From Hydnum rufescens UP504 (Eukaryota > Basidiomycota > Agaricomycetes > Cantharellales > Hydnaceae): 17,221 nt of DNA. Shown in pieces: positions 1 to 7,995 of this stretch; the stretch's first letter is position 1; every line of letters starts with the position of its first letter. The notes beneath the pieces are model-generated. The model saw only the letters and a program-made list of their open reading frames with translations, had not been told where the DNA came from and made no database searches. The translations under genes and the position numbers were made by a program. The stretch is taken from NCBI GenBank assembly GCA_014904985.1, contig MU128986.1, forward strand, positions 1 through 17,221, in the 5' to 3' direction.

Positions 1-1
1 A

Positions 2-129
2 TACAGACACAAGGAAGATGACGCCGGGATTCTCATCTGTTCGAGCCATGCCATCAGCCTGTCACTCGCCTACATTGCCAAATTATGTCTAGACGATGGG
101 GGATTTGACTCATCCATCGAGTCCCCCTG
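2..129 (+). CDS. possible C-terminal end of an unrecognised gene
   Basis: An open frame enters from the left edge and closes at a TGA at 127-129, giving about 42 residues (contains KEDDAGILICSS and ends GGFDSSIESP). The composition is protein-like, mixing acidic residues with a hydrophobic stretch. I do not recognise the family, no start is in view, and a frame this short could be open by chance. Nothing downstream continues it before the duplicated segment begins at 611. Confidence 0.25.
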
Positions 130-207
130 AACACCGGAACGCTTTTTGAACGTTCGGAAATTTCGTATAGATGCATACATATATGTGCTGTGGCGGACTC
201 GCCCTGG

Positions 208-591
208 CTAGGTGGGCCTTCTAATCGTGATGACGTACGGTGCGGTATCGAGGAAATACCAATTAGCTTCTCGAAGGATGTAGATTAATGATTTCTGGGA
301 CAGCTCTCCAAGTTCCCAAACAGGAAGGCCTGGAGCCCATACTGTACTGCCATCCCCGAACTCACTGAGACCATCGTCGCGGATTGTAATTGCGGGGAAG
401 AATGTCACAATCTGTTTCATGATGGAATGCACATCACGGATTCGTTTCAAGACATTTTTTCTGAGCAGGAAGAGAATCACATCCTACAAATTGCTACTTT
501 TCTGGCCGGAGGAAGTCTTGAGCGTAATTTGTCTGCTTCTTTGGTCTTCATCCTCCTTCGCGTCCGTTTCCTCTATACAGGCAATTGATTG
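208..591. other. overlapping open frames on both strands, coding strand unresolved
   Basis: Two frames compete here. On the minus strand 208-480 encodes 90 residues from an ATG and contains FGDGSTVWAPGLPVWELGE. On the plus strand a frame without an early ATG is open from about 292 to a TGA near 589-591, roughly 100 codons, and contains DIFSEQEENHILQIATFLAGG. Both have plausible amino-acid composition and neither matches a family I know. At most one is likely to be real, perhaps as a single exon of a decayed gene. Confidence 0.2.
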
Positions 592-610
592 GGGGACAAG
601 ATGAATCCAA

Positions 611-3600
611 GTAAGGCTACATTTGCACTACATCAGCATTATTCCCTCAGACAGTACTACGTCCCCATATCCACCATTCGTTCGTATTTCTTCACGAGCT
701 TTCCCCCCGTTCGGTCCCCCAACAAATTGTAAATGTAGCACGGACCACTGACGCACGTTTGTCTGCCCCCTTGTTGTTGATCAATGAACCGTAGGCCTTA
801 ATGCTTGCCAATGCTGGAAGAGAGGTTCGGCATATCACCGTCCAGCGTAATATAGTAGCATTTTTGTTTGGTTCTATGGAGGGGATTCGTCAAGCCCCCG
901 CAAAGGATTCAGGCGTTGAGAGGCTTGTAGCATGGGAAAACGCACGCTCGAACTATGCCCCCTCCTGCAGAAGATATATCGCAATTATACTCAGTTTTCA
1001 TGGTCTTTGGAGGGTCCGGCTCCAGCGACCACACCGGCATGACAGCGGGATCTGAAGGTAAGAAAAAGTACATCGACTCGGGCGGCTTGTTTTCGCCATC
1101 ATCCAAGCGATCGACAGTGTACTGTGCGAATCGAACTTGGTCTTGAGTACTGACGACTGCGCGTCACGTGTGAGAAAAGAATATATCAGCGAACGAAGAC
1201 GAGACCGACTTGCGCGGGCACTACTAACTTAGGATCAATCGGTCCACTGGAACATTAATAGTTGCAGCCAATGATACAGCAAATGGTCGAAATGATGACC
1301 ATATCTCTTGGGGCTGAGTGATTGCTATCCGTCGTAGAGCACCGAGGCTAATGACCTTCACGTCTGAACCAACATGCATGAACCGATATCTTCAAAGGGC
1401 ATGAGAGGCAACTTAAATCAGGGAGGTCTTTCCAAATCGGGCACGCATATTATTTTTACCTTGTCCAACCGTTCGGTAGATCATCGTAGTGCGCATGAGG
1501 AGAATTTTCAAATATACCATATACCTTCGGCCGTGGCAATCGTTCTTCTCTGATCGAAATCGCCTTCAATGGATCCTGCCTTGAAGGAAGCCTACTAACC
1601 CGTTTCAGGGCATCCCCTTTCTCCGACAAGCAAAGGACGTCTCCTGGCATCCACTGACCATCGCAGTCGAATTGCCCAGTGTGGGAACGCTCAGTAACGC
1701 TAGCGATATGTGCTTCCAGAGCATTGCCATCGTAACTGCTGCCGTTCACACTGGATGCTATGTCGCCTAGCCTGGGTGGAAGGTCCAACGCCTGAGAGAG
1801 CTCGCTAGGATCCGTGGCAAGGTGGCGGAGTACTAAAGCGCGCGAAAGGCGTTCGTTCGGAGACTCCAGTCCCGGTAAACCTTCCCAAAGAAGAAGAATT
1901 CCTAGGCCCATATGATTCCATTCCAAGATTTCACTAATGCTTACCATATGGGTTGAGTGGTCGAAGCGATATGCCGATGATCTGTCGGAACAGGCTGATC
2001 CATCAACTTATGAAGACACGTAACACACGCGAAGTCGTACCTCGGGGGTGAGGTCGTATATGAAATTCGATACGCTTCCAGCTACATCCTGCCCTTTGCT
2101 AGGGTTCTTAGAGGGGTCTCGCGGACTCCTCGTTGTGACATCACCAAGGAGGAGAGTACCGTTTGTATCCAACCATAAATTCTGCGGCTGTGGGAATGTT
2201 ACGACGTAGGGGAGGCGTCACGTATTTGGATAATCCCACGTACCAGAAGTATCGATCCCAGTTCCTGCACGTCAACTAGCCCTGAATCCAGCAGATAGCT
2301 TGCTACGAGCTTTGCATAGCTCTAAGTGAGACAGCCAATGCACCCTACAGCTGGTAGAGTGATCACCTTTAGGTCGAGAATCTACTCATCAGGAGTGAGG
2401 AAGCTTTGAGAAACGATCTGAACACATTTGAACACGGACCAGTCGTAAAGTCATCATCGTTATTACAAATTTATTCTCTGTCCGCCAGAAGACATTGATC
2501 AAAGTGGAGATATCTCTGGACTGCACAGCTGAACGGGTGATGACTACACACGTACAGCTCGTCGACTCGGATTGATCCATACCTTGATGAAATACTATAA
2601 AGGCGGCTGGACAATGGTCATCTGAGACTCCGAATATTTGAGGGAGGTTTGGATGTCTGTTTTAGAGGCTTTAGATCCACCAGTTCACTAGTTGAAATCC
2701 CGGGGAGGATATGTACCGAAATTGGCGTAGTCGCCGAACTTCCGCGAGAAAATCCTACATTTATGAAGTGAGATGTTTCACCGGGGGGATACATGGAGAA
2801 AGAAACACACACCTGGTTTGTGCTCGGCATGTTGTACGTCTTGACAAGCCTATCGACACCATTTACAGACGCCACAGCCGCATCTGAGAACCAGCCGCGA
2901 TGTCGAGTATTTAACCGTTTTTGAATATACATCTCATCTTCATGAACTACGAGAAGCTAATATCCAGAATCGTTGTAAGCCCTCCAATGGAAAGGAAAAT
3001 AAAATAGCTTACCCCCGATCGATTTCTCACAGAGGAATGAGGTGATTGTTGCGAGATAACTTCTTTAATTCCAGATAACACCCTGTGAGTTTCCATTCCA
3101 ATCATCATCTGAACAACAATATCGCCGTTATCAAAGAGAAAACTGCAGGATATGATTCAACCTTACGATCCATGTCCTGCGGAGGTCTTCAAGTCGTCTT
3201 GCGAGTTGGTCAATCCGAAACTTGATGGAGGACTGGTGTAGGATGCGTTGTATTCCATTCATCTTAGCGAGCCGTAGCAAATATTCCTCGATTCCTTTAA
3301 GGTGGCTAGATTTTGAGACTCAGGGAACGCCCTTCATCCAAAGCATGATCCTTCAGGGCTTACAGATAGAAAGCTTCGAGATGATGTGCCATATGAGATG
3401 GAAACTCAGTCGTTTCTGAACGTTTGAGGTAGTCATGTAGCAAAGCTAATATCGACATTACTCGTTCGACTAGTTCACGATGTAACATTTGATTCAATCT
3501 ATCTTTCTGTCGACGATCCCGAAGCCGTTAGGGTAAGCGAATAGTTTGGTAAGAAGCAATTCACCTCTACAATATCCAAAATTGCACTCAGAACACTCAT

Positions 3601-3929
3601 GACCCCGCCCAATGGCCCGGGTATCATGTTGGTGTTAGCAGTGAATCTGAGGATCGCTACACCACCAGCCAGGGAATCGGAGGGGAAATGAGATGACTCT
3701 AAGGTTGACGGATCCATCCGGGTGAAGTAGGAAATTACGAGGGCTCGTTCTGAGTATCTTGGTGTGCTTCTGTCTGAGAGAGAGGCTGGTACACTGATTG
3801 ATAGTAGGGATCCTGGAGCCAGCCGAAGCAACCCGATATCGCAACAGGAATTTCAAATACTCGTCTCCGCCTCGGAACACCCGCGACAGTGGGGACAGAG
3901 GGAGTGTATCCAACAGCCACTGAATTAAG
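611..3929. repeat. segmental duplication, copy 1
   Basis: This segment aligns end to end, in the same orientation, with 13852-17172. Differences are scattered substitutions and small indels. Similarity begins at GTAAGG (611 and 13852) and is continuous to CTGAATTAAG (3929 and 17172). Sequence left of the two starting points is unrelated. It contains the whole MLKL-like gene plus about 210 bp upstream of its ATG and 300 bp beyond its stop. 611-908 is the 3' flank and holds no gene I can see. Confidence 0.95.
909..3717 (-). CDS. MLKL-like protein: N-terminal helical domain, degenerate kinase domain, C-terminal WSLEP domain
   Basis: My 15-exon model predicts 635 residues. Exons: 3717-3565, 3506-3364, 3305-3167, 3108-3013, 2956-2813, 2754-2717, 2656-2583, 2528-2467, 2417-2386, 2319-2244, 2187-2041, 1994-1945, 1804-1460, 1389-1229, 1156-909. 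Introns are GT..AG, mostly 46-72 nt; one of 140 nt (1805-1944) is least certain. Residues 1-145 form a helical region with MIPGPLGGVMSVL, HRELVERVMSILALLHDYL and LARRLEDLRRTW, resembling the MLKL/fungal-NLR four-helix domain. Kinase-like signatures follow: RLVKTYNM (Lys), DFLAEVRRL (alpha-C Glu), RQFRHPNLPQIFGVS, and PQNLWLD then LLLGDVTT. The HRD position reads GSI and DFG is reduced to GDV, so a pseudokinase is likely. The tail has NGWTRYRF and MPVWSLEPD, which recall large mushroom families of this layout. Function (membrane-active cell-death effector or immune-type sensor) is inferred from family only. Confidence 0.7.
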
Positions 3930-3938
3930 AAGTTGGAG

Positions 3939-3978
3939 TAGACTCGTGACCAGATCCCTCCTCCCGGAGGGACTGGTA
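3939..3978. repeat. 40-bp inverted similarity to 6388-6427
   Basis: Twenty-two bases running TAGACTCGTGACCAGATCCC and then TC match the reverse complement of 6406-6427 exactly. After a short divergent stretch GAGGGACTGGTA also matches. The inner part forms a small CCCTC/GAGGG hairpin in both copies. It lies immediately outside the hAT element and includes most of the target-site duplication. Confidence 0.8.
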
Positions 3979-3979
3979 G
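3972..3979. repeat. 8-bp target-site duplication, left (ACTGGTAG)
   Basis: ACTGGTAG at 3972-3979 directly abuts the left inverted repeat. An identical copy abuts the right inverted repeat at 4986-4993. An 8-bp duplication is the hallmark length for hAT-family insertion. Confidence 0.92.
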
Positions 3980-4107
3980 TAGTGTTGCCGCGACTCGACT
4001 CGGCGCGACTACGACTCGACTTTCGGCGACTTCCGGCGACTTGGAACGACTTGTGACTTCGTACGACTTCCAAGTCGTAGTCGAGTCGCAAGAGTCGACT
4101 TGAACTG
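3980..4107. repeat. left inverted repeat and subterminal motif cluster of the hAT element
   Basis: The 16-bp terminal repeat occupies 3980-3995. Closely spaced GACTCG, CGACTT and GACTTG units and their complements follow, including the inverted pair CGACTTCCAAGTCG near 4064-4077. A matching cluster lies at the other end. Confidence 0.85.
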
Positions 4108-4147
4108 TCGGTACCTCCCGTATGGCCATGTATTACAGAAACTTTCA

Positions 4148-4255
4148 TTAATCGTCAAATAGACCAGCTTTTTCCAAGATATCATTGTAATTGACATCCC
4201 CAGAATCCAAAATATTGTTGAGTGCAAATTGATAGGTCTCCTCCTCCACCTGCAT
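4148..4255 (-). CDS. 35-residue open frame inside the hAT element
   Basis: The frame starts at an ATG at 4255 and ends at a TAA at 4148, encoding an acidic peptide that begins MQVEEETYQF and ends EKAGLFDD. It follows the TATA-containing block at 4268-4465 on the same strand at the distance expected of a first exon, so it may be the 5' end of a gene captured with its promoter. The same frame is also open further upstream, to an ATG at 4435. I do not recognise the sequence, and chance is a real alternative. Confidence 0.25.
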   Translation of the reverse strand: MQVEEETYQFALNNILDSGDVNYNDILEKAGLFDD

Positions 4256-4267
4256 TTCCGTGAGGTC

Positions 4268-4465
4268 ATTGTGTGATAAAGAACCTTGGTGCAGGGTACA
4301 GTTGTGGAGGTACAAACCAGTGAGGTATGTACATGAAATACCTACGTTATATATATAGTAAAAGGAGGGCAGCCCTAGAGTGGGCCGGACGTGCGGAGAG
4401 GGGTAGAGGCACGAGAGGCGAGCGGCGAGCGGCACGTGACAACATACGCCGTAGTCAATAACCGC
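4268..4465 (-). promoter_or_regulatory. promoter-like block, copy A (minus strand)
   Basis: Read on the minus strand, this block has a CACGTG-containing motif near 4434-4439, a GC-rich stretch, a TATATATA box around 4348-4357 and a conserved CTGGTTTGTACCTCC downstream. The same elements occur in the same order at about 5946-6140. Shared pieces include GCGGTTAT, GGCGTAT, CCGGCCCACTCTAGGGC or close variants, and AGGTTCTTT. It could be a duplicated Pol II promoter or a remnant of an LTR. No TG..CA element with flanking duplication could be defined. Confidence 0.5.
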
Positions 4466-4675
4466 TCATTTCAACAGGTCAGTTACCCAACCATCCGTGA
4501 AGTCCAGGCGCTTCTTTTTCAACATAAACTTTAAGGTCTGGAGGGCCTCCATAATTTCGGGTTTGAGACGACTGCGCCGCTTTGTTATTCTCGGAGCTTG
4601 AAGAAAAAACTCACCATATTCCGCTGTGTAACCACGCAAGTAGACCCAGGTGAGAGTAGAGAGGGAGGAGCGCAA
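4466..4675 (-). pseudogene. hAT transposase, C-terminal dimerisation region only
   Basis: The open stretch encodes 69 residues and contains ITKRRSRLKPEIMEALQTL followed by KFMLKKKRLDFTDGW, ending at a TGA at 4466. The TKRRxRLxPE..EALQ.LK pattern is the conserved C-terminal hAT dimerisation motif. A full hAT transposase is usually several hundred residues, so almost all of it, including the DDE catalytic core and zinc finger, is missing. The ATG at 4675 is not a meaningful start. Orientation matches the promoter-like block downstream, but that block follows the transposase stop rather than driving it. Confidence 0.75.
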
Positions 4676-4849
4676 CAGGATTTTCAGAAAAATTTTTGTT
4701 ACCAGAAAACGGGTACCATAAAACAGGTACCATCAATACTTGGTAAATCAGTTCTACAGCACTCAAGGTCCATTTTTACCACAGCATACCAGTAGAGTAC
4801 AACATACTACTTTAGCTATGTATGTAACAGTATGCTGAATATCTAGTGA

Positions 4850-4985
4850 CTTGGAGTTGGTTTGACCGACTTGTGTGACTCGACTTGTGACTTCCAAGTC
4901 GCGGAAGCGACTCGACTTGGAAGCGACTCGGCGCGACTCGACTTGCGACTTGAGTTGACTTAATTTGCAAGTCGCGGCAACACTA
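4850..4985. repeat. right subterminal motif cluster and inverted repeat of the hAT element
   Basis: Repeated GACTTG/GACTCG units and complements fill 4850-4969 and lead into the terminal repeat AGTCGCGGCAACACTA at 4970-4985. The inner part is what reappears at 17173-17221 next to duplication copy 2. Confidence 0.85.
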
Positions 4986-4993
4986 ACTGGTAG
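4986..4993. repeat. 8-bp target-site duplication, right (ACTGGTAG)
   Basis: Identical to 3972-3979 and directly adjacent to the right inverted repeat. Confidence 0.92.
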
Positions 4994-5719
4994 TAATTGA
5001 CTTTGGGCAACATCCGGATGCAAATCCGGAAACTCGGCTCGCCCAGCAACTCGGCGGCGGATCCAGATGGTGTTATATACATACGAAACTAGGACTAACT
5101 GTGTTCACTACTGTAGTGTAGTGTCTAGTGGAGTAGCAATATGGTATTTTTTTGCATTGCCCCGGTTCGAAACCTGCGCAAGTCAAGAGATCAAATTAAG
5201 TGCCCATCCCGGTGCTCCGCCCTGAAGCATGCAGGATGTTTGGGAAACCTCCTTTTAGCTTATTCCAAATGTTATCTCAACTCCACATTCATCCCCCATA
5301 TCAACCACCCTTGCGCGCGCGAGAAGTCAGATATTTCCTTTTTGGGAATGTTCGATTATCTTCTTCAAATTCTCCCGGGACTTCTCAAGTAACTTTACAA
5401 TATCACTAATAACCTAATTCTGTAAATTTTACAGGCCCAAATACCGTATTTACCGACTTACACACCCCTCACCTTCGGCCGGTGTTGAGTTGTGCGCCAA
5501 ATTTCCGGTTTTTGCTTCCAGATGTTGCCCAGAGTCCTCAACTGGGACTGGTACAATGGGGTTTGCCAGGTAACTGTGACACCTTACATCCAAGATTTCA
5601 TCTTAGACTATATGACACTTGATTACTTTTCGGCCTCTTTCGCAATCAAAGAAATTAAAAAATTCTAGTTAATTACGTTGAATGCCCATCCGTCCTACCT
5701 TTGGATCTAATGTCGCAGT
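4994..5719. other. non-coding stretch with no recognised gene
   Basis: I see no convincing gene. Two overlapping plus-strand frames between 5141 and 5409 lack family motifs and look like chance. 5409-5719 has AT-rich tracts and a partly self-complementary ATACCGTATTTACCG region near 5442. A weak tRNA-like A/B-box pair at 5114-5174 is listed separately. Confidence 0.5.
5114..5174 (+). ncRNA. weak tRNA-like A-box/B-box pair (possible SINE relic)
   Basis: TAGTGTAGTGT at 5114-5124 resembles the Pol III A box and GGTTCGAAACC at 5164-5174 resembles the B box. The 50-bp start-to-start spacing is close to that in tRNA genes. A GCAAT/ATTGC stem lies between them. T-arm and acceptor pairing are poor, so it is not a working tRNA. 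I found no SINE tail or flanking duplication. Confidence 0.2.
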
Positions 5720-5858
5720 CAGACCTTGTCAATGCATTCAACTTGGTCCCTTCCATTATAGCCATTCATATCCTTGGTCAAAGCATTGTCTTGAGCAGTC
5801 ATCTCCATGAGCTGAAGACATGGGGGGTGTGAGCAATACATCAGGGAAAACAGATGGA

Positions 5859-5938
5859 GGAGCTCTGGAAGCTGTGGGACTCTGGAGCATCCAGAGCTTC
5901 CAAAGCACTGCGGAGCAGTGCTCTGGAGCCCCCAAAGC
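5859..5938. repeat. cluster of GCTCTGG / CCAGAGC motifs with perfect hairpin
   Basis: Several GCTCTGGA and TCCAGAGC/TCCAAAGC units alternate in both orientations within 80 bp. A perfect 8-bp hairpin lies inside (AGCACTGC at 5904-5911, GCAGTGCT at 5915-5922, loop GGA). Another AGCTCTGGAGG occurs near 6150. The arrangement resembles transposon subterminal repeats, but no terminal repeat or target duplication was found. Confidence 0.45.
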
Positions 5939-5945
5939 ACGGTAA

Positions 5946-6140
5946 GAGTTGTGAGAAAAGAACCTCATGCAATAGATCAAGGATGCGGAGGTACAAACCA
6001 GTGAGAAACTAACTGTAGTACCTATGCTATATATAATATAAGGGGTTGGCCCTAGAGCGGGCCAGAAGAGTGGCGAGGGGTAAAGGCCGCCCACAAATGG
6101 GCATGTGACACTAATACGCCATAGCCGATAACCGCCTACA
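5946..6140 (-). promoter_or_regulatory. promoter-like block, copy B (minus strand)
   Basis: A diverged copy of the block inside the hAT element at 4268-4465, in the same orientation. On the minus strand the order is GGCGGTTAT, GGCGTATTAG, TGTCACATGCC, GGCCCGCTCTAGGGCC, a TATATTATATA box near 6029-6040, CTGGTTTGTACCTCC, then AGGTTCTTTT. Downstream on that strand (5719-5940) short open frames run into the GCTCTGG cluster and resemble no known protein. Confidence 0.5.
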
Positions 6141-6238
6141 ACAACAAAGAGCTCTGGAGGACATCCAGTTTTCCTGATGTACAGGAATTTGAGGGCTCCC
6201 CATTATTCACAGCACTGTTATGCAACAGAAATATCTAC

Positions 6239-6424
6239 TTATATTTCCCATGAGTGTCCATCCCTGCCACATACAGGAACAAAGGAGCCATAGGACGATG
6301 CAGAGGGATCGTGCGGATCATCTAATAGTGATTTCAAAATCAACTGGCCTCGGATGTATGGTGTACCATTCAACGGAATAACCCATCGTACCAGTCCCTC
6401 TGCAAGAGGGATCTGGTCACGAGT
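6239..6424 (-). pseudogene. possible exon of an unrecognised gene
   Basis: Following a splice-acceptor-like CTTTAG, the minus strand is open for 61 codons to a TAA at 6239. It reads TRDQIPLAEGLVRWVIPLNG at the start and ends GRDGHSWEI. There is no ATG at the front, fitting an internal or terminal exon. Its first 40 bp match 3939-3978 in inverted orientation. I do not recognise the family. Frames immediately upstream (6425-6600) give no clear partner exon. Confidence 0.3.
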
Positions 6425-6601
6425 CTAAAGTTGGAGAAGGTCCCAAATGTCTGTACGGAAAGTGCCGGAGAGGCATTCTGGCCAAGGTACAGGATTCTGG
6501 GCATCGTCTGCTTGAATCCGGATATCCTTTCTTTTCCTGGGTAAAGAAATGCATAGAAGCACTCTCCATCTGCACATTTCCTACAGCTGGGACATTGGGG
6601 C

Positions 6602-7010
6602 TGTTGGAGCAAGTGGATACGGGAGCGACCGGGTACGATGTCAGAGACAAGCGCGACCCCTGTGAGGCTATGCCGACAACCTCGCCAATCGTCAATCTGC
6701 CAATCTAGCTAAAAACTGTAGCTGAGTTTCACCGGCGATCTTTTACCTCTTTGTTTTGCTGGCACCACCGGCAGTCGGACATTCTTTTTCTTTTCTCTAA
6801 CCCATTTTCATGTGTCTTCTACCCTCCTGTAAATACTATAAAAAGTCGGGCTTAGGCCCTCTAAATGCTAAGGACTTCTCTGTGTGTGTTCTTCCCACCA
6901 CCTGCTTAATTCACCTGGGCGACTCAAGTCTTGCTGATCCACCGAATTCATCCTCACCCGCTTAGTAATCAGGGGGAGTTGTTCTTGCGCGAATACCATA
7001 ACTCTCACTA
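6602..7010 (+). repeat. 5' LTR of the copia element
   Basis: The stretch starts TGTTGGAGC, a common copia LTR start, and ends ACTCTCACTA just before the primer site, giving 409 bp. The terminal CA appears altered to TA. A TATAAAAAG box at 6837-6845 is suitably placed for the start of the genomic RNA. The left boundary is inferred from the start motif alone because no 3' LTR exists for comparison. Confidence 0.6.
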
Positions 7011-7023
7011 GGTTATGGGCCCA
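7011..7023 (+). other. primer-binding site, initiator tRNA-Met half-molecule type
   Basis: GGTTATGGGCCCA matches the site used by Drosophila copia, which is complementary to the anticodon region of initiator tRNA-Met (tRNA side TGGGCCCATAACC). The element would prime from a tRNA 5' half rather than the 3' CCA end. It begins right after the LTR. Confidence 0.75.
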
Positions 7024-7086
7024 TCACTGCTCTCTTAAAAGAAACACATTTACCCCCTATTTTTTCCATCACTAGAAAAGATCACT

Positions 7087-7995
7087 ATGAGCGACGAATT
7101 CAAGATTCAGGTTACGAAATTGGTGGCAGACGGTACGAACTGGGTCACATACCGCGACCGGATTATGTGGGCCCTCGATGCGAAAGGGCTCCTTGAGCAC
7201 CTTACGAGTGACGCGATTACATCAGACTATAGTGCTGCCGGTACGGTCGATGGACTTACACTGGAGGCTCGATGGAAGAAGGATGAGGCCATGGTTAAAC
7301 AACTTGTGGCTGGCTTGGTCCCCGATACGGTGTTCAGCCAGATTAAGGCTGGACTAAAGGCCAAGGAGGTCTGGGATCAGCTCTGGGCTTTATATGAAGG
7401 ATGGTTGAAATTAATTTTGGTTGACTTATGAAAGTGATTACAGAATACTCACTGTGGCGCGGATGATGACATTCGTGCACATTTCGACAAATTGGCCGAT
7501 CTCAAGGAACAACTGGCAGCCATGGGTGCCACAATTTTGGATGAAGAATACGGCAACATCCTATTAGGATCACTCCCTGACTCATATGACAATACCATAA
7601 ATTCGATTATGGCAGCCGCAGATCTCAGCAGCAAATCTATTACGCCAACTCTAGTGATCCGACTCATAACAGATGAGTACGACCGGTGAACTCTGAAAAA
7701 GGGGAAGGCCAAATTGAGTAATGACGAAGCTTTCTATGCCAATGGGCAGAAGAAGAGCAAGAAGGACATTGAGTGTTTTAATTGCCACCGAAAGGGGCAC
7801 ATCAAAGCAGATTGTTGGGCAAAGGGGGGAGGAAAGGAGGGGCAGGGGCCATCGAGGTCGCTGAATCCCAGGACGGGTGCTAAGGAAAGCACCGCTACAG
7901 CCGCACATGCTGATGTCGAGGCATGGGCCACGATCGAGGCCATCGGGTCACAGCCAGATGTCACAGCTATAATGAATGGATGGACGAAATCCCCC
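7087..7995 (+). pseudogene. copia Gag (capsid/nucleocapsid) remnant
   Basis: The ATG at 7087 opens the gag-pol frame. The capsid-like part has the copia Gag pattern (NWVTYRDRIMWALDAKG, WDQLWALYEG). A zinc knuckle of CX2CX4HX4C type, CFNCHRKGHIKADC, lies at 7774-7815 and would bind RNA. Three TGA codons interrupt the frame at 7429, 7435 and 7687, and all lie in one frame, so no indel is needed. At 7429 and 7435 the context DL*K*LQNT fits arginines in the copia LR..LQN motif. No functional Gag can be made. Confidence 0.88.

Larger units (their letters stand above)
3718..3979 (-). promoter_or_regulatory. 5' flank of the MLKL-like gene, copy 1
   Basis: About 260 bp lies between the gene's ATG at 3717 and the edge of the hAT insertion at 3980. 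I see no clear TATA box. Part of it (3718-3929) is shared with copy 2; 3930-3979 is absent there. Several overlapping minus-strand open frames cross it, but they run out of the first exon and look like chance. Any proximal promoter must lie here or inside the transposon. Confidence 0.35.
3980..4985 (-). mobile_element. non-autonomous hAT-family DNA transposon
   Basis: The 1006-bp element is bounded by 16-bp perfect inverted repeats (TAGTGTTGCCGCGACT at 3980-3995; its reverse complement at 4970-4985) and an 8-bp duplicated target, ACTGGTAG. Both ends carry dense subterminal GACTCG/GACTTG motifs in both orientations (about 3990-4107 and 4850-4976), the usual arrangement of hAT transposase-binding sites. 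The minus strand keeps only the last part of a hAT transposase (4466-4675), so the element cannot move itself. Between that fragment and the left end lies a promoter-like block (4268-4465) shared with another place in the window. It inserted about 260 bp upstream of the MLKL-like gene. Family placement rests on target length plus the transposase tail. Confidence 0.9.

Noticed and set aside
1456..1947. Single 163-codon uninterrupted gene on the minus strand
   Set aside because: Copy 2 has a 4-bp length difference in its first part, which fits an intron (1805-1944) better than coding; the rest is exon 13 of the larger gene.
3222..3419. Plus-strand open frame over the MLKL-like gene (also at 16419-16664)
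   Set aside because: It lies antisense over exons 2-3 and the intron between them, and has no family motifs.
3499..4148. Overlapping minus-strand open frames (110-164 codons) upstream of the MLKL-like ATG
   Set aside because: They run from exon 1 through its 5' flank, differ in frame and are broken differently in copy 2; the ATG at 3717 gives the conserved start in both copies.
4270..4441. Solo LTR (TG..CA) inside the hAT element
   Set aside because: Similarity to the second copy extends past the proposed end and there is no flanking 5-bp duplication.
5141..5409. Plus-strand open frames of 69-83 codons
   Set aside because: Two different frames overlap, with no recognisable motif and no splice context.
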